This document shows positions 24,342-32,993 of a DNA stretch of 64,000 bases, piece by piece. The DNA lies in the NCBI GenBank assembly GCA_965115825.1, contig OZ220464.1, forward strand, positions 1,736,001 to 1,800,000, in the 5' to 3' direction. Numbering within the stretch: the first letter of the stretch is position 1; each line of letters starts with the position of its first letter. A model generated the notes under the pieces. That model was not told the DNA's origin. It searched no databases and saw nothing but the letters and a program-made list of their open reading frames with translations. This DNA comes from Bin87 sp965115825 (GTDB taxonomy: Bacteria > Chloroflexota > Dehalococcoidia > Lucifugimonadales > UBA3495). The position numbers and the translations under genes are program-made.

Positions 24342-25541
24342 ATGCAGTCCGCGCTGGCCGGCAAGAACATTGTCCTCGGGGTTACGGGCAGCATCGCCTG
24401 CTACAAGGCTCTCGACCTGGCGAGCAAGCTGGCGCAGGCCGGCGCCAACGTTGAGACCATCCTCACCTACGGCGCGACCCGGTTCGTCACCTCTCTGGCC
24501 TTCCGCAGCCTGACTCACCGCTCCGTTATCACCGACGCATTTGACCCCAACTCTGAACACAGCGTTGAACACGTGGCCCTGGCTCGCTGGGCCGACATCG
24601 TGGTGATTGCGCCGGCTACCGTCCACTGCATCGCCAAGCTCGCGGCCGGCCTCGCTGACGACCCGTTGACCACCACGGTGATTGCTACCGATGCCCCGCT
24701 GCTGGTAGCTCCGGCTATGGACGCCAATATGTACGATCATCCCGCCACCCAGGAAAACGTCGCCCGACTCCGCGATCGGGGCGTATTCCTGGCCGGCCCT
24801 GCGCCGGGCCGTCTGGCCTCGGGCTTGCTGGGTATGGGCCGCCTGCTGGAACCGGCCGAGCTGCTCGGCCACATCGCCGCCGCTTTGGGACGCGATGGCG
24901 ACCTGGCCGGCCGGAAAGTGGTCGTCAGCGCCGGCGGTACACAGGAAGCCATCGACCCGGTGCGAGTCATTACCAACCACTCCTCCGGACGCATGGGCTA
25001 TGCCGTCGCTGAAGCCGCCCGCGACCGGGGCGCCGCGGTCACGCTGGTTGCCGCCCCTACGGCCCTCCCAGACCCGCCGTTGATTCGAGTGGTTCCCGTC
25101 CGCTCAGCGCAGGAAATGTGCCAGGCGGTGCTGGCCGAAACCGCCGACGCCGACGCCCTGATTATGGCCGCCGCCGTTGCCGACTACCGCCCTGCCGCCG
25201 CCGCCGAGCAGAAAATCAAAAAGACCGCCGCCGATGAAATGTCCATCTCCCTGGAGAAAACCACCGACATACTGGCCGCCGCAACCGGGAATTTTATCCG
25301 CGTCGGCTTCTCCGCGGAAAGTGAAAACCTGGAAGCCAACGCCGCTGACAAAGTTCGGCGCAAGTCCCTGGACTTGATTGTTGCCAACGATGTCACCGAA
25401 GCAGGCAGCGGATTCGGCGTGGACACCAACCGGGTTGTGCTAATTGACCGAGAGCTGCGGGCAGAACGCCTACCGCTCCTCACCAAATACGAAGTCGGGC
25501 ATCACATACTGGATCGGGTAGCGACCCTGATCCGAGCATAA
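24342..25541 (+). CDS. coaBC: Bifunctional phosphopantothenoylcysteine decarboxylase/synthase
   Basis: A 399-residue flavoprotein fusing CoaC (to about residue 185) and CoaB. It joins cysteine to 4'-phosphopantothenate and decarboxylates the product. CoaC features are the GVTGSIACYKA start and THRSV with the catalytic His. The usual PxMNxxMW reads PAMDANMY and the lid LACG reads LASG, a variant pair also seen in other phyla as far as I recall. CoaB features include SAGGTQEAIDPVRVITNHSSGRMG and the ANDV dimer motif. A GTG at 24333 could add three residues. It follows coaX directly. Confidence 0.93.
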   Translation: MQSALAGKNIVLGVTGSIACYKALDLASKLAQAGANVETILTYGATRFVTSLAFRSLTHRSVITDAFDPNSEHSVEHVALARWADIVVIAPATVHCIAKLAAGLADDPLTTTVIATDAPLLVAPAMDANMYDHPATQENVARLRDRGVFLAGPAPGRLASGLLGMGRLLEPAELLGHIAAALGRDGDLAGRKVVVSAGGTQEAIDPVRVITNHSSGRMGYAVAEAARDRGAAVTLVAAPTALPDPPLIRVVPVRSAQEMCQAVLAETADADALIMAAAVADYRPAAAAEQKIKKTAADEMSISLEKTTDILAAATGNFIRVGFSAESENLEANAADKVRRKSLDLIVANDVTEAGSGFGVDTNRVVLIDRELRAERLPLLTKYEVGHHILDRVATLIRA

Positions 25542-25556
25542 AGGTACGGAAGGGCT

Positions 25557-27221
25557 ATGAGACCACGATATACGCTGACCATGCTGCGCGGCGACCTCTT
25601 CGGCGGCCTTACCGCGTCAGTGGTGGGATTGCCCGTAGCGCTGGCCTTCGGCGTAGCGTCAGGCCTGGGGCCAATCGCCGGTATGTACGGCGCTATCGCC
25701 GTAGGCTTTTTCGCTGCGGTCTTCGGCGGCACTCGGTCGCAAATCTCCGGCCCCACCGGCCCCATGAGCGTGGCCATGGCGGTTATCGTAACCGTCCACT
25801 CCGAGGGCGACTTCGCCAAAGCCTTCACCGTAGTGGTCATGGCCGGGCTGATTCAAATCGTACTGGGCGCGCTGCGCATCGGACGGTACGTCGCCTATAC
25901 TCCCTACTCCGTTATATCCGGATTCATGACCGGCATCGGGGTCATAGTCATCCTGGTGCAGGTTGCCCCCTTTGTGGGCGCGGCTTCGGTGGTCGGCGGC
26001 GTGCCGGACATAATCCGCTCCGTGCCGCAGTCAATCGAAAACGCCCAGGTACACGCCATCATTGTCGCCGCCGTCACGCTGTTGGTGGGGGTAGTCTGGC
26101 CGTCGCAGTTGCGCAAGTTCCTGCCGGCCCCTCTGGCAGCAATGATTGTCGGCTCCGTCCTGGGAATTTTCTGGCTCAACAATCTGTCCGTCATCGGTAC
26201 GGTGCCCACGGGCTTCCCAGAACTGCGGCTGCCGGTTTTCGATCCCGGCTTTCTGGTCAGTTCGCTGACCCCGGCCCTGGTGCTCGCTCTCCTTGGTTCT
26301 ATCGACAGCCTGCTTACTTCCCTCATTGCCGATTCTCTTACCCGCACTCGCCACAACGCCAACCGTGAGCTGGTAGGCCAGGGCATCGGCAACTCCATCG
26401 CCGGCGTTATCGGGGGTCTGCCCGGCGCCGGCGCTACCCTCGGCACCGTCATCAACATACGCTCCGGCGGACGCACTCCTTTCTCCGGCGTAGTGCGCGC
26501 CGGCGTCCTGCTGGCCCTGGTGCTCGGGCTCGGCAGATATGTGGAGGAAATCCCCCATGCCGTGCTGGCCGGCATCCTGGTGAAAGTAGGCTGGGACATC
26601 ATCGACTGGCGCCTGCTCACCCGCATCCACCGCATCCAGCGCGACCATCTGGCGGTGATGCTCATAACCCTGGCCCTAACGGTCTTCCTTGACCTGGTAA
26701 CCGCCATCGCCATCGGCCTGATTGCCGCCGGCATGGTAGCCTCGCGCCAATTGGAGCGTCAGGAGCTGGACAGTGTAGTCTCCACCCCGCTGCTGGACCA
26801 GGCTTTCCTATATGACACGCCGGAAGAGGCCGCAGCGGCCAACGATGGCGATGAGTTTGCCGCGCGCGTTGGAATGGTCGGCCTGCGCGGCCGCTTCTCC
26901 GTAGCCTCCTCCAGCAATCTGGTCAGCTCTATCGGCACCGATATCAGCGAGCACGACGTGGTCATAATCGACTTCTCCGAGACCCTGTATATGGACGACA
27001 GCGCGGCGATGGTGGTGGAGCAGATGCTGGACATTGCCGGCGATGAAGATACCGAGGCGATAGTCATGGGCCTCTCCAACTCCCCGGTAGAGCGCAACCT
27101 GCGCGCCCTCAACATCCTACAGGGCGTTCCTGAAGACCGCTTCGTCGCCAACCTGGACGAGGCCCGAGAGGTAGCCCGTAAAATCCTCAACATCCCGACG
27201 AGCTCTGCTGAGGCGGCTTGA
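25557..27221 (+). CDS. SulP family anion transporter with STAS domain
   Basis: A 554-residue membrane protein of the SulP/SLC26 family, which carries sulfate, bicarbonate or other anions. The membrane part (about residues 1-400) begins DLFGGLTASVVGLPVALAFGVASGLGP and contains the family's ISGPTGPM segment. The cytoplasmic STAS domain follows from about 440, with the DFSETLYMDDSAAMVVEQ strand-helix. It lies 15 bp after coaBC and probably shares its transcript, although the functions are unrelated. Substrate cannot be set from sequence; neighbouring carbonic anhydrase or sulfate genes are absent. Confidence 0.9.
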   Translation: MRPRYTLTMLRGDLFGGLTASVVGLPVALAFGVASGLGPIAGMYGAIAVGFFAAVFGGTRSQISGPTGPMSVAMAVIVTVHSEGDFAKAFTVVVMAGLIQIVLGALRIGRYVAYTPYSVISGFMTGIGVIVILVQVAPFVGAASVVGGVPDIIRSVPQSIENAQVHAIIVAAVTLLVGVVWPSQLRKFLPAPLAAMIVGSVLGIFWLNNLSVIGTVPTGFPELRLPVFDPGFLVSSLTPALVLALLGSIDSLLTSLIADSLTRTRHNANRELVGQGIGNSIAGVIGGLPGAGATLGTVINIRSGGRTPFSGVVRAGVLLALVLGLGRYVEEIPHAVLAGILVKVGWDIIDWRLLTRIHRIQRDHLAVMLITLALTVFLDLVTAIAIGLIAAGMVASRQLERQELDSVVSTPLLDQAFLYDTPEEAAAANDGDEFAARVGMVGLRGRFSVASSSNLVSSIGTDISEHDVVIIDFSETLYMDDSAAMVVEQMLDIAGDEDTEAIVMGLSNSPVERNLRALNILQGVPEDRFVANLDEAREVARKILNIPTSSAEAA

Positions 27222-27360
27222 TGCGTATTGGAGTTTTCGTTGGGGCATCCGCTGCGCCGAAGACGTAATATGGAGCAGGAATTGAAGGTGTGGTAAATAT
27301 ATCGGGTTGTGCGTACTCGGATGCACTCTGCGCTCGGATTTGAGGAATAAGGAGCAAGAA

Positions 27361-28500
27361 ATGGCTGCCACTATGGAATGGGGCGTTACCCCTTATGGCG
27401 ATTTGAGACACATCTCAGATGCTAATAATGGACGTAGTTGTGGGCTGGTTTGCGTAGGTTGTGCGCAACCGTTGTTGGCGAAGCAAGGTCAGGTGCGGCA
27501 GTGGCATTTCAGCCACGACGCACCCACGGATACTGGTGGCGTCTGTGAAGGGTACTTGCACATGCTGGTCAAGACTTTCTTGACAGCGTATATCAACGAT
27601 TGCTTGCGAACGCGGCAACCGGGATTCCCAGTGCATTACACGTGCTCGGTTTGCGGAGGAACGCACGTTTGGCACATAGCGCAGGCGCGGTGGTCGGATT
27701 GGGAAAACGATGGAGAGTGGAGCGTGGATGATGCAGAAAACGGACGGTTGCCAGTGTGGTTTGATGACGAGAATGAGTGTAGAGAATGGGAGGAGCAACG
27801 CAAACTGGAATACTACGCTACCATCCCGGTCAGGGCTGAATCAGAACGAGGTACGTCAGTGAACCGCCCTGACATCTCGTTGCTTAACGCCGATGATGAG
27901 ATACTGTCAACGATAGAGGTTGTAGTCGGCAATTTGAGCGATAAAGCAGGGTCTCTGGGGAAACCTACGCTGGTCATCAGGCCAGTAGAATTTGAGTCGT
28001 CGCCGGCTCTCCCGCGCAATTGGCCCGCCGACTTGACGTTGCAGTGGCTGATTGAGGGCGCGCTACTGAGAGGCGCCAGAGAGCGTGGACATTCGGCGTT
28101 GAATATGGATTGCCCGGTCTGTGCAGTGTGTCGCAGAGACGTGTCTAGGGGCCTGCTCTCGGGTTCCCACTACCGCTGCCCGATTTGCGCCGCCCATTGC
28201 AACCCCGTCGATGAGAACCATCAATGCCCACCCAGGTATCTATCTGCCCACTGCGGTATCTGTAAAATGTATGTCGGAACGGCGATCGGGCTGAATATGC
28301 ACATGGTATTTGTGCACGGTGTGGCATCCGATTTTGCTTACAACGGCGTAAATCCGTCATACCTCTGGCGGAAAGTAGGTGAGGGCGATAAGAAGACAGC
28401 GCGTACACAGTGGGGCCAGGCGATACCGGTACGCCCAACACCCGGTGAATGGCGGGACTGGTATAGCCGTCGGTCTAACCGGCCTCGGAATTGCAAATAA
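27361..28500 (+). CDS. CoiA-like protein with several zinc-binding Cys clusters
   Basis: A 379-residue protein. The N-terminal part resembles the competence protein CoiA: CVGCAQPLLAKQGQVRQWHFSH followed by EGYLHMLVKTFL. A nuclease-like core appears as NRPDISLL and STIEVVV, recalling PD-(D/E)XK but without the usual Q or K after the acidic residue. A CxxC pair (CSVCGGTH) lies between. The C-terminal third has CPVC-AVC, CPIC and a C2H2-type finger (CGICKMYVGTAIGLNMHMVFVH). This suggests DNA or RNA binding. GGAG lies six bases before the ATG at 27361. AT content and codon use look looser than in neighbours, consistent with transfer. Function unknown. Confidence 0.6.
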   Translation: MAATMEWGVTPYGDLRHISDANNGRSCGLVCVGCAQPLLAKQGQVRQWHFSHDAPTDTGGVCEGYLHMLVKTFLTAYINDCLRTRQPGFPVHYTCSVCGGTHVWHIAQARWSDWENDGEWSVDDAENGRLPVWFDDENECREWEEQRKLEYYATIPVRAESERGTSVNRPDISLLNADDEILSTIEVVVGNLSDKAGSLGKPTLVIRPVEFESSPALPRNWPADLTLQWLIEGALLRGARERGHSALNMDCPVCAVCRRDVSRGLLSGSHYRCPICAAHCNPVDENHQCPPRYLSAHCGICKMYVGTAIGLNMHMVFVHGVASDFAYNGVNPSYLWRKVGEGDKKTARTQWGQAIPVRPTPGEWRDWYSRRSNRPRNCK

Positions 28501-28524
28501 GCACTCGGCAAATGGACCCTGACT

Positions 28525-28995
28525 TTACTCTGTGCCTCCTTCGGAGATGTACGCCACGTTGAGCGGATTCACCGCCAAGCGGCGGCCTGACGGGTTAACG
28601 CCAATCATTCGGGTTATTTCGTCCTCCGTATAATCGCGGCTTTGCCACTCCACTGGAATCGTGTGGCGGTCATGTCGCAGATTGGGGCGGAATTGGTAGC
28701 CTCCCGTCACTTTCCCGATTAGCCATTTGCGGTTCGCCCAACCGGCGCTTTTAGGAACGCTGCTCACTACCCACGAGCCGATTTCCGTATGATGAATCAG
28801 CCGGTTGAACTCGCCGATGACCGTCGCGCTCAACTTCAATTCTTGCAGCGTCGCCGACACCTCATCTTCCGGCATACCGGACAGGTCGCGCTCCACGTTG
28901 AAATCGATGCCAGCCAGGCCCAGCTGACGGAAAGCCAACCACCGTTGCGGGCTGTGCGCCCAAATCAGGGTAACGTTGCTCTGTTGGTCGGCCAT
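28525..28995 (-). CDS. Stand-alone Mrr-N/EVE-like domain protein
   Basis: A 156-residue protein whose middle (SWVVSSVPKSAGWANRKWLIGKVTGGYQF, then HDRHTIPVEW) has the pattern seen in the N-terminal domain of some Mrr-type restriction proteins and in EVE/PUA-like modules: a gated Val strand, IG-V-G-Y, and RH-x2-PVEW. Those domains are thought to read modified bases. No nuclease domain is attached. It ends convergently, 24 bp from the CoiA-like gene, and the two make a small accessory patch. GGGAG lies about ten bases before the ATG. The assignment rests on motif pattern only. Confidence 0.5.
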   Translation of the reverse strand: MADQQSNVTLIWAHSPQRWLAFRQLGLAGIDFNVERDLSGMPEDEVSATLQELKLSATVIGEFNRLIHHTEIGSWVVSSVPKSAGWANRKWLIGKVTGGYQFRPNLRHDRHTIPVEWQSRDYTEDEITRMIGVNPSGRRLAVNPLNVAYISEGGTE

Positions 28996-29031
28996 AATTC
29001 AGATGCTCCCGCCTCATTGGCAAATGCCGCT

Positions 29032-29071
29032 TGCCGGCGGCTATCGTCTTCGTCTCTGATAGCCGCCGGCA
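29032..29071 (-). other. 14-bp stem-loop downstream of an LLM oxidoreductase gene
   Basis: TGCCGGCGGCTATC (29032-29045) pairs perfectly with GATAGCCGCCGGCA (29058-29071). It follows the stop codon of the minus-strand oxidoreductase gene by 17 bases but has no T-run on either side, so termination there is uncertain. Confidence 0.5.
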
Positions 29072-29087
29072 GGGCGCGACGCAGATT

Positions 29088-29954
29088 TTATCCTACCGCC
29101 TCCTTGAACCGGCGTATTGCCGCGATGTGCTGCTCCGGCCCTTTCAGCCCGGCGCGCATGGTGTTGACGGAGAGGTGCGTTGCGCCGGCGTCGTTCCAGT
29201 CTGATGCCAGCTTGTTCCAGTCGTCAGGATTGCTGCTGTCCATCAAGGCGACGCGGCCCTCTATGCCGATGTTCGCCGGGTCGCGCCCGTAGCCGCGGGC
29301 CAGCTCCCGCATCTCTTCCAGTCGCTCGCGGCCGGCGCCGTCCGGCTGAAACTGCGGAAACCAGCCGTCGCCGATGCGCGCGATGCGGCGCACCACCTGC
29401 GGCGCGCCGCCGCCGAACCATACCGGGATGGGACGCTGCACGGGCAGCGGGTTAATGCCGGCGTGCGTTATCTTGTGGTAGCGTCCTTCATAGTTGACTA
29501 CTTCCTGCGTCCACAGCAGCCGCATGACTTCAACCTGCTCGGCGGAACGGCGGCCCCGGTTTTCCCAGTTCTCGCCGAGAGCTTCGTACTCAACCTCGTT
29601 CCAGCCTACGCCGATGCCCAGGCGCAGCCGTCCGTTGGTCAGCACGTCCACCTCGGCCGTCTGCTTGGCCACCAGGGCCGTTTGACGCTGCGGCAGGATG
29701 ATGATGCCGGTGCAGAACTCAATCTTCTCGGTGAGAGCGGCCAGGTAGCCGAACATGACGAAAGGCTCGTGAAACATATCGTCCTTGTTGTAGGGACGGT
29801 TCCACTCGGAGCGCTGCGTATGGTCGGCGCCCAGCACGTGGTCAAACACCAGCAGGTGCTCGTAGCCCAGCGCCTCGGCTGCCTGAGCAAAGTCCTTGAC
29901 GGCCACAGGGTCGGCGCCGATTTCGGTTTGGGGAAAGATGGCTCCCAGTTGCAT
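29088..29954 (-). CDS. Luciferase-like F420/flavin-dependent oxidoreductase
   Basis: A 288-residue TIM-barrel protein of the luciferase superfamily, in the shorter F420-dependent-like subgroup. Visible are MQLGAIFPQTEIGADP, YEHLLVFDHVLG, the GRLRLGIGVGWNEVEYEALG signature, and the tail PVWFGGGAPQVVRRIARIGDGWFPQF. Such proteins hydride-transfer to diverse substrates; the cofactor cannot be chosen with certainty. AAAGGAG lies nine bases before the ATG at 29954, so the start at 29981 is not used. It precedes the tRNA gene on the opposite strand. Confidence 0.85.
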   Translation of the reverse strand: MQLGAIFPQTEIGADPVAVKDFAQAAEALGYEHLLVFDHVLGADHTQRSEWNRPYNKDDMFHEPFVMFGYLAALTEKIEFCTGIIILPQRQTALVAKQTAEVDVLTNGRLRLGIGVGWNEVEYEALGENWENRGRRSAEQVEVMRLLWTQEVVNYEGRYHKITHAGINPLPVQRPIPVWFGGGAPQVVRRIARIGDGWFPQFQPDGAGRERLEEMRELARGYGRDPANIGIEGRVALMDSSNPDDWNKLASDWNDAGATHLSVNTMRAGLKGPEQHIAAIRRFKEAVG

Positions 29955-29991
29955 TACGAAACTCTCCTTTGCTAAAATCAAAAACCCACGC

Positions 29992-30062
29992 TGGGGATTA
30001 GTCTAGTGGTAAGACGCCTGACTCTGGATCAGGTATCACAGGTTCGAATCCTGTATCCCCAG
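29992..30062 (+). tRNA. tRNA-Gln (anticodon CTG)
   Basis: All four arms fold. The acceptor TGGGGAT pairs with ATCCCCA, the D arm is GTCT/AGAC, the anticodon arm CCTGA/TCAGG has loop CTCTGGA (anticodon CTG at 30024-30026), and the T arm is ACAGG/CCTGT with loop TTCGAAT. The discriminator is G and CCA is encoded at 30063-30065. No integrase gene or displaced 3' tRNA copy is visible next to it. Confidence 0.96.
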
Positions 30063-30127
30063 CCATTATGCGCTGAGGCTGGCTTCCCGATTCTGATTTC
30101 TTGCCCCTCTGCTAGATACAGCCAAGT

Positions 30128-30517
30128 TTAGGGCCGATAAATTCGTAGTTCGGTGTGGCGAGCCAGCACGTCGAAATCAGTATCGTTATGCAGGATGGGA
30201 GCATCGGCCCGGATCGCTATGCCCGCGATTAGGCAATCCATCAGTTTCCGCACGGTTTCTCCTTCCCGCCGGCAACGGCGATATAGAGCGGCAGCGTCCT
30301 CATAGTCCGTAGCCAGGGTTGGTATCGCCACGCCTAGGGCCAGTAACCGCCGCAAGTCCATAAGATGGGCTTCATCCCGGGCTCCGGCCAATACCTCCAT
30401 CCTCACCGGCTCGCAAACGGCAACATCCTCAGCCAGCAACTCCTCCACGAGGTTGCAGACGATGCTCCCTGTGTTCCGCAAGAACTCCACCCAGGCCGAG
30501 GTATCAATCAGTATCAC
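30128..30517 (-). CDS. vapC: VapC-type PIN-domain toxin
   Basis: A 129-residue PIN-domain ribonuclease. The four acidic residues of the Mg-dependent site are present: Asp5 (LIDTSAW), Glu41 (RMEVLAG), Asp94 (KLMDCLIAGIA) and Asp112/114 (HNDTDFD). In the VapBC family it cleaves tRNA or rRNA until bound by its antitoxin. It starts inside the last codon of the upstream antitoxin gene (ATGA overlap), giving strict co-expression. The targeted RNA is not predictable. Confidence 0.9.
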   Translation of the reverse strand: MILIDTSAWVEFLRNTGSIVCNLVEELLAEDVAVCEPVRMEVLAGARDEAHLMDLRRLLALGVAIPTLATDYEDAAALYRRCRREGETVRKLMDCLIAGIAIRADAPILHNDTDFDVLARHTELRIYRP

Positions 30518-30717
30518 AATGAGCCAGTCGAGCGCATTGCGTCAAGGTCTCCCTCCCATCCGATGCCCCGTAGCGAACGGGCCTCGGCTACGGAAGCCGG
30601 TTCGGCAGCCAGAGACCTCAGGGCGAAATTAATGGCTTCGCGCTTGGTAGGTAGCCGGTAGCGCCGCATGACCTCAGCGCAAGCTTGGTCGTCAATATCT
30701 ACATTGGTGCGTACCAT
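30514..30717 (-). CDS. vapB: VapB-type antitoxin
   Basis: A 67-residue antitoxin of the ribbon-helix-helix type II VapB group. It begins MVRTNVDIDDQACAEVMRRY with the DNA-binding strand, then TKREAINFALRSLA. Its C-terminal GIGWEGDLDAMR segment is the usual toxin-binding tail. A palindrome (GTATCATAC, 30722-30730) just before the start is a likely autoregulatory operator. I use the ATG at 30717; an upstream ATG at 30738 would include the palindrome in the coding region. Confidence 0.85.
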   Translation of the reverse strand: MVRTNVDIDDQACAEVMRRYRLPTKREAINFALRSLAAEPASVAEARSLRGIGWEGDLDAMRSTGSL

Positions 30718-30764
30718 GTGCGTATCATACACGTCCAACGTCGATTAGGGCAAGCATTCCTACA

Positions 30765-31523
30765 TCATCCCACTGCCGGCTCGTGCGCCTTCAGAAACCG
30801 CCGCGCGTGCGCCACGGCCTCGTCGATATGTTCCTGCGAATCTTTCCAGGGATAAATGGTGACCTCCGAGTTAGGCGCCAGCTCGGCAACCTCCATCGCG
30901 CACTCGTAAGGATGCGCCGGCACGTCTTCGGGCGCAATCAGCAGCGGCGTTTCCAGCGCGCGCACAAAGTCCCGGGAAACCGTGAATACGAAGTCGGCCC
31001 GCTTGGTGTACATATTGGTCAGAAAGTTGTGCGCCATATCCATCGTGATTTCCGGTCGCCTTTCGCATAGCGCCGGCACCCAGCCCTTGATGTTGTTCTG
31101 ATAAAACAGATCGGGCAGCTCCGGCCGGAACCCGCTGGGCTGCATCAGCGCCGCCGCCGTCACTCGCTCCGGGGCCGCCCGCCGGAGCAGGTTCAGAATC
31201 ATCGGCCCGCCGATGCAGAAGCCCATCACCCCGAACCGGTTAATGCCGAGATGGTCCATGAGCCCAAGGTGGTCATCGGTGTAAGCATCCCAGGGCCGAT
31301 CAATCTCCAGCGGCCCGACGGAGCGGCCGCCGTTGGCGTTGCGTAAGTCCGCTGCGATGCAGCGGAAAGTGTCCCCGTAAGCGTCCAGCGGATTGAAAGG
31401 ATGGGCGGTTTTCAGCCCGGCCACGGTGGAATTAAGTCCGCCACCCGGAATAATGAGCAACGGAAATCCGGAACCCACCTCTTCGTAGTAGATGCGCGTG
31501 GGGCCTCTTTCGTAAAACGGCAT
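30765..31523 (-). CDS. Alpha/beta hydrolase with Cys nucleophile
   Basis: A 252-residue alpha/beta hydrolase. The nucleophile elbow reads GFCIGG with Cys103 where most members have Ser, as in dienelactone hydrolases. IIPGGG near residue 25 forms the oxyanion region, and the late SQEHIDEA provides a candidate His. It may act on lactones or thioesters, or be a carbon-carbon hydrolase; the sequence does not settle it. GGAG lies ten bases before the ATG. It follows the MFS gene on the same strand by about 150 bp. Confidence 0.78.
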   Translation of the reverse strand: MPFYERGPTRIYYEEVGSGFPLLIIPGGGLNSTVAGLKTAHPFNPLDAYGDTFRCIAADLRNANGGRSVGPLEIDRPWDAYTDDHLGLMDHLGINRFGVMGFCIGGPMILNLLRRAAPERVTAAALMQPSGFRPELPDLFYQNNIKGWVPALCERRPEITMDMAHNFLTNMYTKRADFVFTVSRDFVRALETPLLIAPEDVPAHPYECAMEVAELAPNSEVTIYPWKDSQEHIDEAVAHARRFLKAHEPAVG

Positions 31524-31674
31524 GGCAATTCTTCTCCGTCAACCGGCTGCGGCGCAGCATCGCGCCCGTCCGCCTTTTTCCACGCTGAATCTAACCCACA
31601 ATCCGCATCGGGTCAACGCAACCCGGTCATGCCTCTTCCCGTCTCCAACCTGGAAACTGCGATTCCGTCCGATT

Positions 31675-32943
31675 TTAGCTATGCTCGGCGACGTCCCTTG
31701 TTGGTCCAACGGACAGGGCTGCCAGCGCCGCCGCCAGCAGCGCAACCCCGGCCATGGCCAGAAAGGCCTCCCGGTAGCTGCCCGTGGCGTCGTAGGCTAT
31801 CCCCGCCGCCAGGGGGCCGATGGCGAAGCCCAGCACTTGCGAAGCCCGGCCAACTCCGTGAATCGTCCCCAGGGAGCCGCGCCCGTAGCTGCCGGCCCAC
31901 AGCAGCGGCGTCAGCGTGTTGATGCCCGCGCCGGCCAGTCCCAGCAGCGCCGCGAACACGTAAGCTTCAAAGAGGGTATCGGTGGCTGTAAGCAGGGCCA
32001 GCGCTCCCACGCTTGCCAGGTACAGCGTTGCCATCGCCCATCGGGGCGCAATCCGTTCCGCGGCCAATCCCGCCAGCAGAGCGCCGGCCGCGCCGGCCGT
32101 TGCCATCACGCTGATGGCGGACACGGCAGCCGCCGGATTGATGCCCTGTTCGGTCAGGTAGGGCATCAGGTGCAGCCCTGGCCCGGAGAGCGCGTTGCTG
32201 CCCAGGAACAGCGCGGTCAGCGTCAGCCAGAAACCTGGCGTCCTTGCCGCCTCTTTCAGCGTCAGCGATTGCGGTTCGCTGACAGCAGCGGCCGGCCTTG
32301 CTGCGTGGCCATTAGCGACGGCATTGGGCAGGCCTCCGTCAATTGCCAGGCCCAAGTCTTCGGGTTGTCGCCGCACCCACAGGGCGCAAGGCAAGGCTCC
32401 TATAAGGAGCATCACCGCCGCCAGGCTTAGCCAGGCCGAGCGCCAGCCCCACTGGGCAATCACCAGATGGGTGAGTGGAGCCAGCGCAATCACGCCGACA
32501 GTTTCAACGAAGAATACCAGGCCGGTAGCGCGCCCTCGGTAGCGTCGGAACCATTTTCCAGTGGCAACCGATGCTCCTATCTTGACGCCGCCCTGGTCGC
32601 CGATGCGCGCCGCCGTAAAAGCCAGGTAGAACCCCAGCAGGGTTTGCGTCGTCGACAGATAGGCGCAGGCCAGCGCGATAACCGTACCGCTCAGCGTCAA
32701 CACGATGCGCGCGCCGAAGCGGTCGACGAGCCGGCCAACGAATGGAGCCAGGGCCGCGCCCAGGATTGCGCCCAACGCGGTGGCGCCGGCCACCTCTGCG
32801 CGCCCCCATCCGAATTCCTCGGACATGGGCGCTACGAATATGGTCAATATGGAGATAGCGGAGGCGGCGTTGGCGAATTGTATGCCGCTGACCGCAGCGA
32901 CGACTACCCAGCCGTAATACAGTGATTCCGGCCGGGCTTTCAT
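31675..32943 (-). CDS. Major facilitator superfamily transporter
   Basis: A 422-residue membrane protein with the twelve-helix profile of the MFS. The first loop carries the family motif (GRLVDRFGARIVL, residues about 70-82), and the N-terminal YYGWVVVAAVSGIQF is typical of the monocarboxylate/oxalate-formate-like subgroup. It probably moves an organic acid, driven by a proton gradient, but the substrate is open. It is 50 bp downstream of the cyclophilin gene on the same strand. No ribosome-binding site is evident before the ATG. Confidence 0.88.
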   Translation of the reverse strand: MKARPESLYYGWVVVAAVSGIQFANAASAISILTIFVAPMSEEFGWGRAEVAGATALGAILGAALAPFVGRLVDRFGARIVLTLSGTVIALACAYLSTTQTLLGFYLAFTAARIGDQGGVKIGASVATGKWFRRYRGRATGLVFFVETVGVIALAPLTHLVIAQWGWRSAWLSLAAVMLLIGALPCALWVRRQPEDLGLAIDGGLPNAVANGHAARPAAAVSEPQSLTLKEAARTPGFWLTLTALFLGSNALSGPGLHLMPYLTEQGINPAAAVSAISVMATAGAAGALLAGLAAERIAPRWAMATLYLASVGALALLTATDTLFEAYVFAALLGLAGAGINTLTPLLWAGSYGRGSLGTIHGVGRASQVLGFAIGPLAAGIAYDATGSYREAFLAMAGVALLAAALAALSVGPTRDVAEHS

Positions 32944-32993
32944 CCGTGATTGCCACGCCTGCTACCGTCATTCCCGCCGGCGCGGGGGTCTGC

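Noticed and set aside
29992..30120. tRNA-Gln as an integration site
   Set aside because: No integrase and no displaced copy of the tRNA 3' end is visible within the neighbouring region.
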